DNA of 64,000 nt from Tolumonas lignilytica (GCF_000527035.1 NZ_AZUK01000001.1:1743501-1807500), one strand, 5' to 3'. Positions 44,040 through 54,702 are shown, counted from the stretch's first letter. Numbers and translations are program-made. Notes: generated by a model not told the origin, from the sequence alone.

Positions 44040-46471
44040 AAGGGTTACACCGGAAATTGCTCTTAACGCTGTTACCGGTGGTGATCTTGCCGTTGCTGGC
44101 GCTTGGCTTACAAAGCATGCTCAAGCTGAATGAGATGGCGGACCGTAATATGGAGTTGCGGTTAAAAAGCATTGCTATAACGATTAATGAAAATTTGAGC
44201 AATGAATTGCGTCGGAATATGGTTGAATTGGCGCAATTGCCCAATGCAGAGGCACTAATTGCTTATCTGGCGACCAAGGCAACAGGGATACAAAAAGTTT
44301 ATATGGGCACCCGAGTACAGATGATGTTTCATCATTTGCTGGTTGGTAACAAAGGCTTCTTGCAATTGTCATTACTCAATGGTGATGGTAATAAGGCCCT
44401 GTTGCAAGTGGGTGAGGGTGTTGATCCTTTTCACGATATGGCACCCAGTAATCAACAATTCATTCAATATTGGGCAGAGAACCACGCTGATGCTGATCAG
44501 TTTAATTACCTGCTTTATTCGCCTGAAATAGATGAGTTTGTTTATAAACAAGGATTACGTTTTATTCGCTCCGGTCCTGAAATTTCGCGTGATGGTGGCG
44601 AACCAGTTCAATCTTACCGGTTGATCCTGACCTATTCTTTACGGAAATTCGGTGAGCTCTTTCTAAAACAGCAAGAACAGCAAGGCATTCATTTACTATT
44701 GCTGGATAAGTTAAATGTCTACATTGCCGGTACCGCGCCTTTAGGATGGCAGAGTCGTGAACAAACAGGTGATGAAATTTCACTGCCGGATGGTGATTAT
44801 TTAGTTCGGCGTTTAGCGCTGGCTGATGGTTTGATCTTGCAAGCGCTTATTCCTAAACAATTAATGACCTCAGAAATTAGGACGCTTCGGATGACGACGG
44901 CCGCATGGTTGCTGATCAGTGGTTTGATTTTATTGGTCATGCTACATATCGTGCTTAAACGCCAAATTCTAAATCCGGTGAGTGAGTTACGTGATTTAAT
45001 GAAAAGAGTGGCGACGCATGAAATCAGTGAGATTGAGCCTGTACCGATTGATGATGAGATGTCAGAGCTGCACAACCATTTTGCGGGGATGCTGGGGCGT
45101 TTGGCCGTCTCAAAAAGGGAACTGGAGCGAGCTGCATTTATTGACCCATTGACTGGGATTGGTAATCGAGCCGCTTTTATCCGCTGTTTGCAAAGCATCG
45201 TGGAACGTCACAATCAGGATTTGGGGCATTTTTACCTGACCCAGTTGAAATTGCATAACATCACTTGGATAAATAATACCTTTGGTGCAAAAACGGGGGA
45301 TCAGGCCCTACAGTTTATTAGTCATGTTTTGTTGCAATTGCTGCGTAACCATCGCATAGCCAACGCAAAAGGTGTGTGTCTCGCTCGATCAGGCTCTGAT
45401 GAATTTATATTTACCATACCTAAACTCGATCCAGGCGCATCAACATCAAGCGAACTTTTAGCGGATGCCGATACGATCTGCGCCCAATTATCCTCCCGAT
45501 TAAATCAACCGGTTCTGCTGGGAAACTATGCTATCAAGCTGCGCTTCAGCGCCGGTATTATCAGTTTTCCTGAGATTGCCAACAGTATTGAGGAGTTAAT
45601 GGAAGGGGCCAGTAAAGCTCGACGACAGGCTGCACGCTATCAGGGCAATTATTGGATACAGTTAGATAGTGAGATGATTTTAAGCTTACGCGAAGATAAA
45701 TGGCTGGAATCTGAATTACACAAAGCAATCAGTGAACAACAGTGTTATGTGGTTTATCAGCCACAGTATGACCTGCAAAGTGGCCAGATCATGGGGGCAG
45801 AGGTATTAATACGCTGGCTTCATCCGACATATGGTCTGGTTCCCCCGGATCGCTTTATCCCGATTGCGGAAAGATCGGGTCAGATTCTGGACATTGATCT
45901 TTGGGTATTGGAACAAGCCTGTATTTTCTTAGGAAAGCTGATTGCAAAAGGTGTTGTTAATTTCCGCTTGGCTGTGAATGCTTCGGGTACAGAACTCTCC
46001 AATCCGGCTTATCCGGAAGCAGTGCGCAGTATGCTTTGTCGTTATGACATTTCACCGGATCGTTTTGGTATTGAGATTACAGAGACTGCACTGGTTGAAC
46101 TGGATGAGGTCGCTCAGATTACCGTTCGAGCTCTCAAAGATATAGGGGTGGAAATTGAACTGGATGACTTTGGTACAGGCTATACCTCGCTGAGTCATCT
46201 GACCAATCTGCATTTGGACGTTCTAAAAATAGATCGTTCTTATACTATGCAAATCGAAAGTAATCCTAAATTAGTGGATTCGATTTTGCAGTTAGCGGAT
46301 GCTTTTTCCTTGAGAGTGATTGCGGAAGGGGTTGAAACCATCGAGCAATTACAATTGCTACAGCAGAAAAAATGTCACATGGCACAAGGATTCTTATTGT
46401 CGAAACCCATTAACGAAAATGAATTGGCCAAGTTACTTTTTGACGATATGCAATCAAGAGCAGCAGACTAA
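44036..46471 (+). CDS. mbaA: GGDEF-EAL membrane receptor (MbaA-like)
   Basis: 811 residues. TM1 about 8-26, a large periplasmic domain to about 285, TM2 about 287-308, HAMP, GGDEF domain about 375-540 and EAL domain about 555-805. The cyclase motif is GSDEF instead of GGDEF, so synthesis is probably reduced or lost. The phosphodiesterase core is kept: EVL in place of EAL, IEITETAL, LDDFGTGYTSL, LKIDRSY and IAEGVET. It probably degrades c-di-GMP, modulated by the binding protein encoded just upstream. Confidence 0.9.
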   Translation: MKGLHRKLLLTLLPVVILPLLALGLQSMLKLNEMADRNMELRLKSIAITINENLSNELRRNMVELAQLPNAEALIAYLATKATGIQKVYMGTRVQMMFHHLLVGNKGFLQLSLLNGDGNKALLQVGEGVDPFHDMAPSNQQFIQYWAENHADADQFNYLLYSPEIDEFVYKQGLRFIRSGPEISRDGGEPVQSYRLILTYSLRKFGELFLKQQEQQGIHLLLLDKLNVYIAGTAPLGWQSREQTGDEISLPDGDYLVRRLALADGLILQALIPKQLMTSEIRTLRMTTAAWLLISGLILLVMLHIVLKRQILNPVSELRDLMKRVATHEISEIEPVPIDDEMSELHNHFAGMLGRLAVSKRELERAAFIDPLTGIGNRAAFIRCLQSIVERHNQDLGHFYLTQLKLHNITWINNTFGAKTGDQALQFISHVLLQLLRNHRIANAKGVCLARSGSDEFIFTIPKLDPGASTSSELLADADTICAQLSSRLNQPVLLGNYAIKLRFSAGIISFPEIANSIEELMEGASKARRQAARYQGNYWIQLDSEMILSLREDKWLESELHKAISEQQCYVVYQPQYDLQSGQIMGAEVLIRWLHPTYGLVPPDRFIPIAERSGQILDIDLWVLEQACIFLGKLIAKGVVNFRLAVNASGTELSNPAYPEAVRSMLCRYDISPDRFGIEITETALVELDEVAQITVRALKDIGVEIELDDFGTGYTSLSHLTNLHLDVLKIDRSYTMQIESNPKLVDSILQLADAFSLRVIAEGVETIEQLQLLQQKKCHMAQGFLLSKPINENELAKLLFDDMQSRAAD

Positions 46472-46481
46472 CCTGCATGAC

Positions 46482-47456
46482 TTAATTCATTATGTGACTG
46501 TATTGTGTCACCTGATTCCGGCCGGAATGCTTGGAGTGATAGAGTGCAGCATCAGCCTGCTGCAGCCAATGTATTGCGGAAGTCTGCTGGTTTGTGACCT
46601 CTGCCAGACCGATACTGATCGTGAAATTAATTTTATTGCCATCAAAAAGCACACATTCATTTTCTATTCGACGGCGTAAACGCTCGGCAACCAGTTGGGC
46701 AACAGGTTCATTGATTTCTGGTAAGAGGACGCCGAACTCTTCACCACCGTAGCGTCCGGCCATATCAGAACAACGAATCATCTGTTTTAAGATAGCAGAT
46801 GCTCTACGCAATATTTCATCACCTGCCGGATGCCCATAGGTATCATTCACTTTTTTGAAAAAGTCGATATCTATCATCATCAGCGTACTGACTTTGCCAT
46901 GACGCTGATAGCGACTATATTCATTTCGCAGGCACTCTTCCCAATATCCACGGTTATATAGTCCGGTTAAGCGATCAGTAATAGACAGCATGGTCAGTTG
47001 TTGGTTGGCTTCTTCAAGTGCCTGTTTACTGGTGGCGGTATCTGTCACGTCATAGATGATCAAACAGACATGGTTGATATCTCCAAGACGTGAAATCAGG
47101 GGCATGATGGTGACATTTTGATACATCCGATCACTCATTCCGGTAAATGGACGGTGGGCCCGGAAATCAAAAAGGTAAGGGCGTAACTCCCAAGAGATAA
47201 AACTGGCACAACGAAGCGTAAACACGGCTTCAATTTTCTGACGTAACCAAACTTCAGCCAGCTCTGGAAAATAATGGAAAAGGTTATGTTCAGATAACTG
47301 GCTGAGATTATAACCGCTGTGGTTTTCCATAAAACCATTCCACAGCGTGACTTGATAGTTGCGATCCAGCACTACCAGACCAACATCAATCGTTTGCAGG
47401 ATATCCAGTATTCGGTGAAATTCATCCAATGGCAGAGCGTTGAGCATACCAGTCAT
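46482..47456 (-). CDS. PAS-GGDEF diguanylate cyclase
   Basis: 324 residues from the preferred ATG (AGGA 10 bases upstream). A PAS-like sensor (about 10-140, VGLVVLDRNYQVTLWNGFMENHSG) and a GGDEF domain with intact active site RYGGEEFGVLLPE. An RxxD product-inhibition site (RCSD) lies five residues before it. No membrane segment, so cytosolic. It should make c-di-GMP. It converges on the MbaA-like gene with a 10-base gap. The open frame extends upstream into avtA and is not used. Confidence 0.93.
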   Translation of the reverse strand: MTGMLNALPLDEFHRILDILQTIDVGLVVLDRNYQVTLWNGFMENHSGYNLSQLSEHNLFHYFPELAEVWLRQKIEAVFTLRCASFISWELRPYLFDFRAHRPFTGMSDRMYQNVTIMPLISRLGDINHVCLIIYDVTDTATSKQALEEANQQLTMLSITDRLTGLYNRGYWEECLRNEYSRYQRHGKVSTLMMIDIDFFKKVNDTYGHPAGDEILRRASAILKQMIRCSDMAGRYGGEEFGVLLPEINEPVAQLVAERLRRRIENECVLFDGNKINFTISIGLAEVTNQQTSAIHWLQQADAALYHSKHSGRNQVTQYSHIMN

Positions 47457-47485
47457 AGCTTTCAATCCTGTGCGAAGTTTGATTG

Positions 47486-48727
47486 TTATAGTTGATTGAT
47501 GACCTGCTGTAAGATAGCAATTCCCTGTTTCACTTTTTCTTCCGGCTGTGCATAGTTCAAGCGGATACACTCATACTGGTGTCGCCACTGTTTATCAGGA
47601 ATGCCGGGGAAGAAATAGTGTCCGGGGACAATTATTAAACCGCGTTGCTTTAATTTTTCATAGAGCTCCTGTGAAGAAATGGAAAGCCCGTCAAACCATA
47701 GCCATAAAAACAGCGCGCCTTCCGGCTTATGAATACGCAGTCTTGGTGCCGGAATAGCTTCCTGTAACCAATGTACCGCTTGTAGTGCTTTCTGTTGATA
47801 GAACGGTGCAATGATGTTGGCACTGTGGCGCAGAATATCGCCCGATTCGACCCAGCGTTGCATTAGGGCCGGCCCTACACCGCTGGGGGCCAGATTGATG
47901 ATGCCGGAGATGTTGCTTAATGCCTGAATGATGGTCGGATTGGCAATGACAATGCCGCAGCGCAGACCGGGCAAGCCGAGTTTGGAAAGACTCATACACA
48001 GAATCGTGTTGTCATTCCAGAATGGGTTTACTTCACTAAAGATGATATGCGGGAAGGGTGTGCCGTAAGCGTTATCAATGATCAGCGGAATTTTCTTTGC
48101 TCGTGCGATTTCATCCAGGTTGATGATCTCATCATCGGTCAGCACATTGCCTGTCGGATTAGTCGGGCGGGAGACACAGATCATACCAATATCATCACCA
48201 ACCTCCAGAGCATCAAAATCGACCCGGTATTTGAATAATCCGTTATCCAGAAAATCAATATGGGGTTTACAGGCCACAAATTGATCTTCTGTCAGACCAC
48301 CATCGGCATAGCCGATGTACTCCGGTGCCAGCGGGAACAGCACCTTTTTCTTCTTGCCATCAACATAATCGCCAGCCAGCAGATTGAACAAATTAAAGAA
48401 TGCGCTCTGGCTACCGTTGGTGAGGGCAATATTGTCTGCACTGATGTCCCAGCCGTACTCCTGCTGGAACAGGTTAGCTAACGCATGGCGAAAACCATCG
48501 TGACCCTGTGGGCCATCATAATTCAGCATGGCTTTCAGCAAAGCACCGTCATTCAAGCGTTGCAGTGTTTCTTGTTTAAATAGCTCTACCATTTCAGGAA
48601 TGGCGGCTGGATTACCACCGCCCAGCATGATGGCTTCTGGATTTTTCAGCCCTTCATTCAGGTCGTCCATCAATTGGCTGATACCTGCTAACCGCGTGAA
48701 TTTCTCTCCAAACTGTGAAAATTGCAT
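47486..48727 (-). CDS. avtA: Valine-pyruvate aminotransferase AvtA
   Basis: 413-residue PLP-dependent class I/II aminotransferase. Very close to E. coli AvtA: IMLGGGNPAAIPEM, LFPLAPEYIGYADGG, VSRPTNPTGNVLTDDE, and the PLP lysine in MSLSKLGLPGLRCGI. It interconverts valine and alanine with their keto acids. The ATG at 48727 has AGGA 8 bases upstream and matches the E. coli N-terminus. A perfect parS site lies 27 bases before the start codon. Confidence 0.96.
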   Translation of the reverse strand: MQFSQFGEKFTRLAGISQLMDDLNEGLKNPEAIMLGGGNPAAIPEMVELFKQETLQRLNDGALLKAMLNYDGPQGHDGFRHALANLFQQEYGWDISADNIALTNGSQSAFFNLFNLLAGDYVDGKKKKVLFPLAPEYIGYADGGLTEDQFVACKPHIDFLDNGLFKYRVDFDALEVGDDIGMICVSRPTNPTGNVLTDDEIINLDEIARAKKIPLIIDNAYGTPFPHIIFSEVNPFWNDNTILCMSLSKLGLPGLRCGIVIANPTIIQALSNISGIINLAPSGVGPALMQRWVESGDILRHSANIIAPFYQQKALQAVHWLQEAIPAPRLRIHKPEGALFLWLWFDGLSISSQELYEKLKQRGLIIVPGHYFFPGIPDKQWRHQYECIRLNYAQPEEKVKQGIAILQQVINQL

Positions 48728-48754
48728 ATCCATATTCCTGACACTCAACCCTCA

Positions 48755-48770
48755 TGTTTCACGTGAAACA
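48755..48770. other. parS: parS centromere site in the avtA leader
   Basis: TGTTTCACGTGAAACA, a second perfect ParB site, between avtA and the glyS terminator. Confidence 0.95.
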
Positions 48771-48790
48771 GTGCAAGGGGTAGAAAAAAG

Positions 48791-48812
48791 AAGGCCCGGT
48801 AAACCGGGCCTT
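48791..48812 (-). terminator. Terminator downstream of glyS
   Basis: AAGGCCCGGT and ACCGGGCCTT pair almost without a loop; leftward it leads into CTTTTTTC. Confidence 0.88.
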
Positions 48813-48832
48813 GAGTCTGGTGCAGCTACCGG

Positions 48833-50905
48833 TTATTGCTGCAATAATGAAATGTCCGCCGCCTGCAGGAACAGGGCTTGCAGACGCGCCAGCAGCGTCA
48901 ATCGGTTCAGTTTCAATGCTTCATCATCAGCCATAACCATGACTTTATCGAAGAAGGTATCAACCGCTTCGCGCAGCGCTGACAGTTCAGTTAGTGCCAA
49001 CTGATACTCACCGCTAGCAAACAGAGGTGCCAGTTTGGTTTCCATCGCAGCAACTTGTTGCGCCAACACTTGCTCCGCTTCATCTTTCAGCAGCGAAGCA
49101 TCGACGCCGTCTTTCAGTTTACCGTCAAATTTCGCCAGAATGTTGCCGACGCGTTTGTTGGCCGCAGCCAGTGCTTCAGCAGCATCCAGCGTACGGAAAT
49201 AGCTCACCGCTTTCACTCGGGCATCAAAGTCAGCAGGACGGGTTGGACGACGCGCCAGCACCGCCTGAATTACGTCAACAGCAATACCCGCTTCCTGATA
49301 GGAGGCGCGGAAACGACCCAGCATGAAGTCTACGACTTCTTCAACTACCGCTTTATTGCTGATCTTGCCGTCATAGAGTTCAGCGGCTTTGCTGACCAAT
49401 GTAACCAGATCCAGATCCAGCTGTTTTTCCACGATGATACGCAGCGTACCAATTGCCGCACGACGCAGTGCAAACGGATCTTTGTCGCCCTTCGGTGCCT
49501 GACCGATACCGAAAATGCCAGCGAGGGTGTCCAGCTTATCTGCGATAGCTACAGCACAAGCAACCAGACCATTCGGCAGGTTATCACCGGCAAAACGTGG
49601 CATGTATTGCTCGTTCAGTGCGACCGCCACATCTTCGGCTTCGTGGTCGTGACGCGCATAGTGCATACCCATCACGCCTTGCGTGTCGGTGAATTCCATG
49701 ACCATGTTGGTCATCAGGTCACATTTAGACAGCAGGCCAGCACGGGTAGCGTGTTCGACATCCGCGCCGATCTGTGCTGCGATGAACGCAGAGAGTTCAG
49801 CGATACGAACGGACTTGTCTTTCAGTGTACCCAGCTGTTGCTGGAACAGCACGGTATCCAGACTTTCCAGACGGGATGCCAGCGAATGTTTCTTATCGGT
49901 GTTAAAGAAAAACTCGGCATCAGACAGACGAGGGCGAACTACACGTTCGTTACCCTGAATGATTTGGGTCGGATCTTTAGATTCGATGTTGCTGACGAAG
50001 ATGAAATTCGGCAGCAGTTTGCCGTTGTTGTCATAGACCGGGAAGTATTTCTGATCACCCTTCATGGTGTGAACCAGCGCTTCTGCCGGAACGGCCAGGA
50101 ATTTTTCTTCGAAAGTCGCAGTCAGGATCACCGGCCATTCCACCAGCGAGGTGACTTCTTCTAGCAGAGCCTCTTCGATATCAGCGATACCGCCCAGTTT
50201 CTTCGCTGCAGCTTCGGCACCGGCTTTGATGAAAGCTTTACGTGCTTCGTAATCAGCCTGCACTTTGCCTTTTTCCAGCAGCAAAGCAGGGTATTGATCG
50301 GCATGGCTGATTTCAAACTGCGCTTCACCCATGAAACGGTGACCGCGAATGATGCGGGCGGATTGCAGACCTAACACTTCACCGGCTACCAGTTCACCAC
50401 CGAACAGCATACACAGGGTATGTACCGGACGGATGAACTGAGTACGTTTTGCACCCCAGCGCATTGGTTTCGGAATTGGCAGGCCCGCCAGTGCGGTTGC
50501 GACCATCGCTGGTAACAGTTCGGTAGTTGGTTGGCCGGTAACATTGGCACGGAACACCAGCCATTCACCTTTGTCAGTGGCAAGACGTTCAGCTTGTGCC
50601 ACTTCGATACCATTGGATTTTGCCCAGCCCGCCGCAGCCGGAGTCGGGTTGCCTGCAGCATCAAACGCAGCGGTAACAGCAGGACCACGTTTCTCAACCT
50701 GTTTGTCAGCCTGCTTATCGGCCAGGGCGGTAACTTTCAGTGCCAGACGGCGAGGTGCTGCAAACCACTGAACGCCCTGATGCGCCAGACCGGCTTTTTC
50801 CAGTTCAGCGGTAAAGTTATCAGCAAACGCCTGCGCCAGTTTACGCAGTGCCTTGGGTGGCAGCTCTTCGGTGCCCAGTTCGATTAAAAAATTTTCTGTT
50901 GCCAT
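48833..50905 (-). CDS. glyS: Glycyl-tRNA synthetase beta subunit
   Basis: 690 residues, as in E. coli (689). N-terminus [16 protein letters not shown], then [33 protein letters not shown]-like [19 protein letters not shown], and [27 protein letters not shown]. It forms the alpha2beta2 enzyme with GlyQ and carries tRNA binding. 12 bases after glyQ. Confidence 0.98.
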   Translation of the reverse strand: MATENFLIELGTEELPPKALRKLAQAFADNFTAELEKAGLAHQGVQWFAAPRRLALKVTALADKQADKQVEKRGPAVTAAFDAAGNPTPAAAGWAKSNGIEVAQAERLATDKGEWLVFRANVTGQPTTELLPAMVATALAGLPIPKPMRWGAKRTQFIRPVHTLCMLFGGELVAGEVLGLQSARIIRGHRFMGEAQFEISHADQYPALLLEKGKVQADYEARKAFIKAGAEAAAKKLGGIADIEEALLEEVTSLVEWPVILTATFEEKFLAVPAEALVHTMKGDQKYFPVYDNNGKLLPNFIFVSNIESKDPTQIIQGNERVVRPRLSDAEFFFNTDKKHSLASRLESLDTVLFQQQLGTLKDKSVRIAELSAFIAAQIGADVEHATRAGLLSKCDLMTNMVMEFTDTQGVMGMHYARHDHEAEDVAVALNEQYMPRFAGDNLPNGLVACAVAIADKLDTLAGIFGIGQAPKGDKDPFALRRAAIGTLRIIVEKQLDLDLVTLVSKAAELYDGKISNKAVVEEVVDFMLGRFRASYQEAGIAVDVIQAVLARRPTRPADFDARVKAVSYFRTLDAAEALAAANKRVGNILAKFDGKLKDGVDASLLKDEAEQVLAQQVAAMETKLAPLFASGEYQLALTELSALREAVDTFFDKVMVMADDEALKLNRLTLLARLQALFLQAADISLLQQ

Positions 50906-50917
50906 TTGCTTATACCT

Positions 50918-51832
50918 TTACGCTTTAGTTGCATTGCACATCGGGAAGCCAAGACGTTCACGAGCCGCGTAGTAGGCTTCCGCGACTGCTTTGGACAACG
51001 TCCGGATACGCAGGATGTAGCGCTGACGTTCGGTCACAGAGATTGCGTGACGGGCGTCGAGCAGGTTAAAGGCATGTGCCGCTTTCAGAATACGCTCGTA
51101 AGCTGGCAATGGCAGTGGTTGTTCCAGTCCCAGCAGGTGCTGGCACTCTTTTTCACACTGATCGAACAACTTGAACAGGAATGGCACATCCGCGTGTTCA
51201 AAGTTATAGGTCGACTGTTCTACTTCGTTCTGATGGAACACGTCGCGATAGGTCACTTTACCCAGTGGACCGTCAGCCCAGACTAGATCGTACAGACTGT
51301 CGACGCCCTGAATGTACATGGCCAGACGTTCCAGACCGTAGGTGATTTCGCCGGTCACTGGAGAGCATTCCAGACCACCGACCTGCTGGAAGTAGGTGAA
51401 CTGCGTTACTTCCATGCCGTTCAGCCACACTTCCCAGCCTAAGCCCCACGCGCCCAGCGTCGGGTTTTCCCAGTTGTCTTCGACGAAACGGATATCGTGA
51501 ACCAGTGGGTCAAAGCCCAGTTCACGCAGCGAACCGAGATACAGCTCCTGAATATTGTCTGGCGATGGTTTCAGAATAACCTGAAACTGATAATAGTGTT
51601 GCAGACGGTTCGGGTTTTCACCGTAGCGGCCATCGGTTGGACGACGGGATGGCTGCACATAGGCGCAGTTCATCGGTTCCGGACCAATGGAACGTAAAAA
51701 TGTCATTGGATGTGAAGTACCAGCGCCCACTTCCATATCGAGCGGTTGTGAAATAACACAACCCTGGCGGGCCCAGTAATCTTGCAGGGATAAAATGAGT
51801 CCCTGAAATGTTTTAATATCAAATTTCTGCAT
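50918..51832 (-). CDS. glyQ: Glycyl-tRNA synthetase alpha subunit
   Basis: 304 residues. Class II synthetase catalytic subunit with [61 protein letters not shown] and the glycine-adenylate pocket region [18 protein letters not shown]. Makes glycyl-tRNA with GlyS. Confidence 0.98.
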   Translation of the reverse strand: MQKFDIKTFQGLILSLQDYWARQGCVISQPLDMEVGAGTSHPMTFLRSIGPEPMNCAYVQPSRRPTDGRYGENPNRLQHYYQFQVILKPSPDNIQELYLGSLRELGFDPLVHDIRFVEDNWENPTLGAWGLGWEVWLNGMEVTQFTYFQQVGGLECSPVTGEITYGLERLAMYIQGVDSLYDLVWADGPLGKVTYRDVFHQNEVEQSTYNFEHADVPFLFKLFDQCEKECQHLLGLEQPLPLPAYERILKAAHAFNLLDARHAISVTERQRYILRIRTLSKAVAEAYYAARERLGFPMCNATKA

Positions 51833-51938
51833 GATAGATAATACGCTTGATTAGTCAGTGAATACTGAGCGGATAAACTGAAGAAGTATAACCCCGTAAA
51901 CGGCGGGAATATAGGCAAATTCCACCCAAGGAGTGAGA

Positions 51939-52514
51939 ATGGAGCGACATTGTGCCTGGATCATGACAGATCCCGATTATATTGCGTATCACGACCAGCA
52001 TTGGGGACGTCCGGAATATGATGATCGGAAGTTGTTCGCCATGCTGTGTCTCGAAGGGCAACAGGCGGGATTATCCTGGTTGACGATTCTGAAACGCATG
52101 CCGGATTATCATCTGTTGTTTGCCGATTTTGATCCGGTGGCACTGGCTGCATTTGATGATGAACAGGTTGAGGCGTTGCTGACTGATCCACGTATCATCC
52201 GCAATCGTTTAAAGGTGCAGGCCATTATTCAGAATGCCCGGGCTTATCTTGCGTTGCAGCAACAGGATATTTCCTTTGCACAATGGATTTGGCAGTTTGT
52301 TGACGGTCAACCCATCATCAATCGCTGGCAGCAACGTTCCGACGTTCCGACATCCACCCCTCAGGCGGAGGCAATGTCGAAGGCGTTGAAAAAAGCGGGG
52401 TTTAAGTTTGTCGGGCCGACCATCTGTTATGCTTATATGCAGGCGGTAGGCATGGTGAACGATCATCTGATTGACTGCCCGTGGCATAGTTTATGTAAAC
52501 ATTCGCTGTCCTGA
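51939..52514 (+). CDS. tag: DNA-3-methyladenine glycosylase I
   Basis: 191 residues. Starts MERHCAW with a zinc-ligand cysteine, then YIAYHDQHWGRPEYDDRKLF, LCLEGQQAGLSW and the conserved ALKKAGFKFVGPTICYAYMQAVGMVNDH whose histidine completes the zinc site. It removes 3-methyladenine from DNA. The ATG has AAGGAG 6 bases upstream; a GTG two codons earlier is less likely. Divergent from glyQ. Confidence 0.96.
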   Translation: MERHCAWIMTDPDYIAYHDQHWGRPEYDDRKLFAMLCLEGQQAGLSWLTILKRMPDYHLLFADFDPVALAAFDDEQVEALLTDPRIIRNRLKVQAIIQNARAYLALQQQDISFAQWIWQFVDGQPIINRWQQRSDVPTSTPQAEAMSKALKKAGFKFVGPTICYAYMQAVGMVNDHLIDCPWHSLCKHSLS

Positions 52515-52530
52515 TTTTCATAGGTGATGT

Positions 52531-53541
52531 ATGTCGGAAAACTTACCCTTCCATCCGAAATTACCGTTGCATGCTCCTAAGGCGCTGGTGCCCATGGAGC
52601 CTGTGCTGGCCATGCAGTTGGATGGTAATGGGCGCTATCATAAATTATCTGCCGGTGGTTCGGTGCCGACAGAGCGTTGCTGGCTACACCTCGATTATTC
52701 CACCGATAGTGCCAAAGAGTGGCTGGGACATACCCCTTTGCTTCCTGACGTCGTGCGCCAGTCGCTGATGGGCGGTAGTAACCGGCCTAAATTGGTTAAA
52801 ATCAATAATGGCTTGTTGCTGACACTGCGTGGAATTAATCACAACGAAGGTCAACGGCCAGATCAGATGGTGGCAATCCGCTTTTTTATAACCGATCAGC
52901 TGATTGTTTCTACCCGGCATCGCCGTGTTTATGCGGTTGAACAGATCGTCAGAAATTTGCGGCAAGGTTTGGGGCCGCGTTCTACCTCCGAGTGGCTGGT
53001 TGATGTGTGTGAAAATCTGGCGGAGCAGAGCGGTGATTTTATTGATGAGGTGATGGATAAGATTGTCCGTCTGGAAGATGAGATTCTGGAGCAACGCATA
53101 TCATCACGCCGGGAACTGGTTGAAATCCGCCGTCAACTGATTGTGTTGCGTCGCTACCTGGCCCCACAGCGGGATGTCTTCAGCCGTCTGGCCAATGAAA
53201 AAATCAGCTGGCTGGATAAAGAAGACCATCGTCATCTGCAGGATATTGCCGACCGTATGGGACGCTGGCTGGAAGATCTGGATGCCAGTATCGCCCGCAC
53301 TTCCTTGCTGGCTGATGAAATCAACGCGATCATGACGGAGGCTATGAATCGGCGAACTTATATTATGTCATTGTTTGCTATGGTTTTTTTGCCATTATCC
53401 TTTTTTACGGGGTTACTGGGTGTCAATTTGGGCGGCATTCCAGGGAATACGTCGCCGATTGGATTTGGACTGTTCTGCATGTTCTTGCTGGCGTTCGCCG
53501 GCGGCATTATGGCGTGGCTCCGGCTCCGAAAATGGGTGTAG
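52531..53541 (+). CDS. zntB: CorA-family zinc transporter ZntB
   Basis: 336 residues. A large cytoplasmic N-terminal domain with long helices, two C-terminal membrane helices, and the selectivity motif GVNLGGIPG characteristic of ZntB rather than the GMN of CorA magnesium channels. Likely moves Zn2+ across the inner membrane. 16 bases after tag, same direction, so possibly co-transcribed. Confidence 0.93.
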   Translation: MSENLPFHPKLPLHAPKALVPMEPVLAMQLDGNGRYHKLSAGGSVPTERCWLHLDYSTDSAKEWLGHTPLLPDVVRQSLMGGSNRPKLVKINNGLLLTLRGINHNEGQRPDQMVAIRFFITDQLIVSTRHRRVYAVEQIVRNLRQGLGPRSTSEWLVDVCENLAEQSGDFIDEVMDKIVRLEDEILEQRISSRRELVEIRRQLIVLRRYLAPQRDVFSRLANEKISWLDKEDHRHLQDIADRMGRWLEDLDASIARTSLLADEINAIMTEAMNRRTYIMSLFAMVFLPLSFFTGLLGVNLGGIPGNTSPIGFGLFCMFLLAFAGGIMAWLRLRKWV

Positions 53542-53658
53542 TGAGGCCATATTTTCATTTCTTTATGCTTTTTTTGGATAATTAAAGCGAATCAATTTAG
53601 TTCTGTTTATGGTGTTCTTCCGGCAACTTTAGCGTAAAAGGCTGTTACGGAGTTTGTC

Positions 53659-54660
53659 ATGAAAAAATCAGTACTATTTGCTCTGGGTGTATTAACGTTA
53701 TCGGTCATGTCGGGTTTGCAGGCCGCAGAAGTGAAATTACTGAATGTGTCCTATGATCCAACGCGGGAGCTTTATCAGGATTACAACCAGTATTTCTCAG
53801 ATTACTGGCAACACAAGCAAGGCGATAAGGTCGATGTCAGCCAATCCCATGGCGGTTCCGGCAAGCAGGCGCGGGCGGTTATTGAAGGGCTGGATGCAGA
53901 CGTCATCACGCTGGCTTTGGCACAGGATATCAATAAGGTAGCCCAGCAGGGGCTGGTGGCGGAAAACTGGGAAGCCCGGTTACCCAATCATGCGACGCCT
54001 TTTACTTCCACCATTGTTTTTCTGGTGCGTAAAGGCAATCCGAAACAGATCAAGGACTGGGACGATCTGACTCGGCCCGATGTCGAGGTGGTGACGCCGA
54101 ATCCCAAAACATCCGGTGGTGCGCGCTGGAACTATCTGGCCGCCTGGGGTTATGCACTGCATAAAACCGGCAGCGAGCAGGGGGCTCGTGATTTCATTAG
54201 CAAACTTTATCATAACGTCAAGGTACTGGATTCCGGTGCGCGTGCAGCAACGACCAGCTTTGTGGAACGTGATTTGGGGGATGTGTTGATTGCCTGGGAA
54301 AACGAAGCCTATCTGGTGCTAAATGAATTGGGCAAAGATAAATTTGAACTGATCACTCCTTCGGAGTCCATTCTGGCTGAACCGCCGGTATCAGTCGTCG
54401 ATAAAGTGGCAAAAAAGCATGGTACAGAGGCGGTTGCAACAGCGTATGTTTCACAGCTTTACTCCGATGAAGCGCAACGTATAGCTGGAAAACATTTTTA
54501 TCGGCCAAGTAATCCGGTGATTGCCAAAGAATTTGCCCAGCAATTTAAGCCAGTAAAACTGTTTACTATCCGTGAATTAGAAGGTAGCTGGGCAAAAGCA
54601 CAGCAGAAGCATTTTGCTAATGGCGGCACTTTTGATCAGCTGTATGCTCCAGGTCAATAA
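53659..54660 (+). CDS. sbp: Periplasmic sulfate-binding protein
   Basis: 333 residues with a signal peptide ending GLQA (about residue 22). Sulfate/thiosulfate-binding family stretches include LLNVSYDPTRELYQDYN, QSHGGSGKQARAVIEGLDADVITLAL, NPKTSGGARWNYLAAWGYAL and YLVLNELGKDKFELI. It delivers sulfate or thiosulfate to the CysTWA transporter encoded downstream; Sbp is more likely than CysP by overall resemblance. Confidence 0.95.
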   Translation: MKKSVLFALGVLTLSVMSGLQAAEVKLLNVSYDPTRELYQDYNQYFSDYWQHKQGDKVDVSQSHGGSGKQARAVIEGLDADVITLALAQDINKVAQQGLVAENWEARLPNHATPFTSTIVFLVRKGNPKQIKDWDDLTRPDVEVVTPNPKTSGGARWNYLAAWGYALHKTGSEQGARDFISKLYHNVKVLDSGARAATTSFVERDLGDVLIAWENEAYLVLNELGKDKFELITPSESILAEPPVSVVDKVAKKHGTEAVATAYVSQLYSDEAQRIAGKHFYRPSNPVIAKEFAQQFKPVKLFTIRELEGSWAKAQQKHFANGGTFDQLYAPGQ

Positions 54661-54702
54661 ATTTCCCGGCTGAGTTATCTGTCGCTAATGAGAGTTTCTG
54701 TA

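Noticed and set aside
45385..45405. GSDEF motif as an active diguanylate cyclase site
   Set aside because: The second glycine is replaced by serine, and the same type of degeneration is known in MbaA-like proteins; activity was not assumed.
49055..50164. 369-codon plus-strand frame opposite glyS
   Set aside because: Antisense shadow of a conserved synthetase gene, rich in unusual residues, no ribosome binding site.
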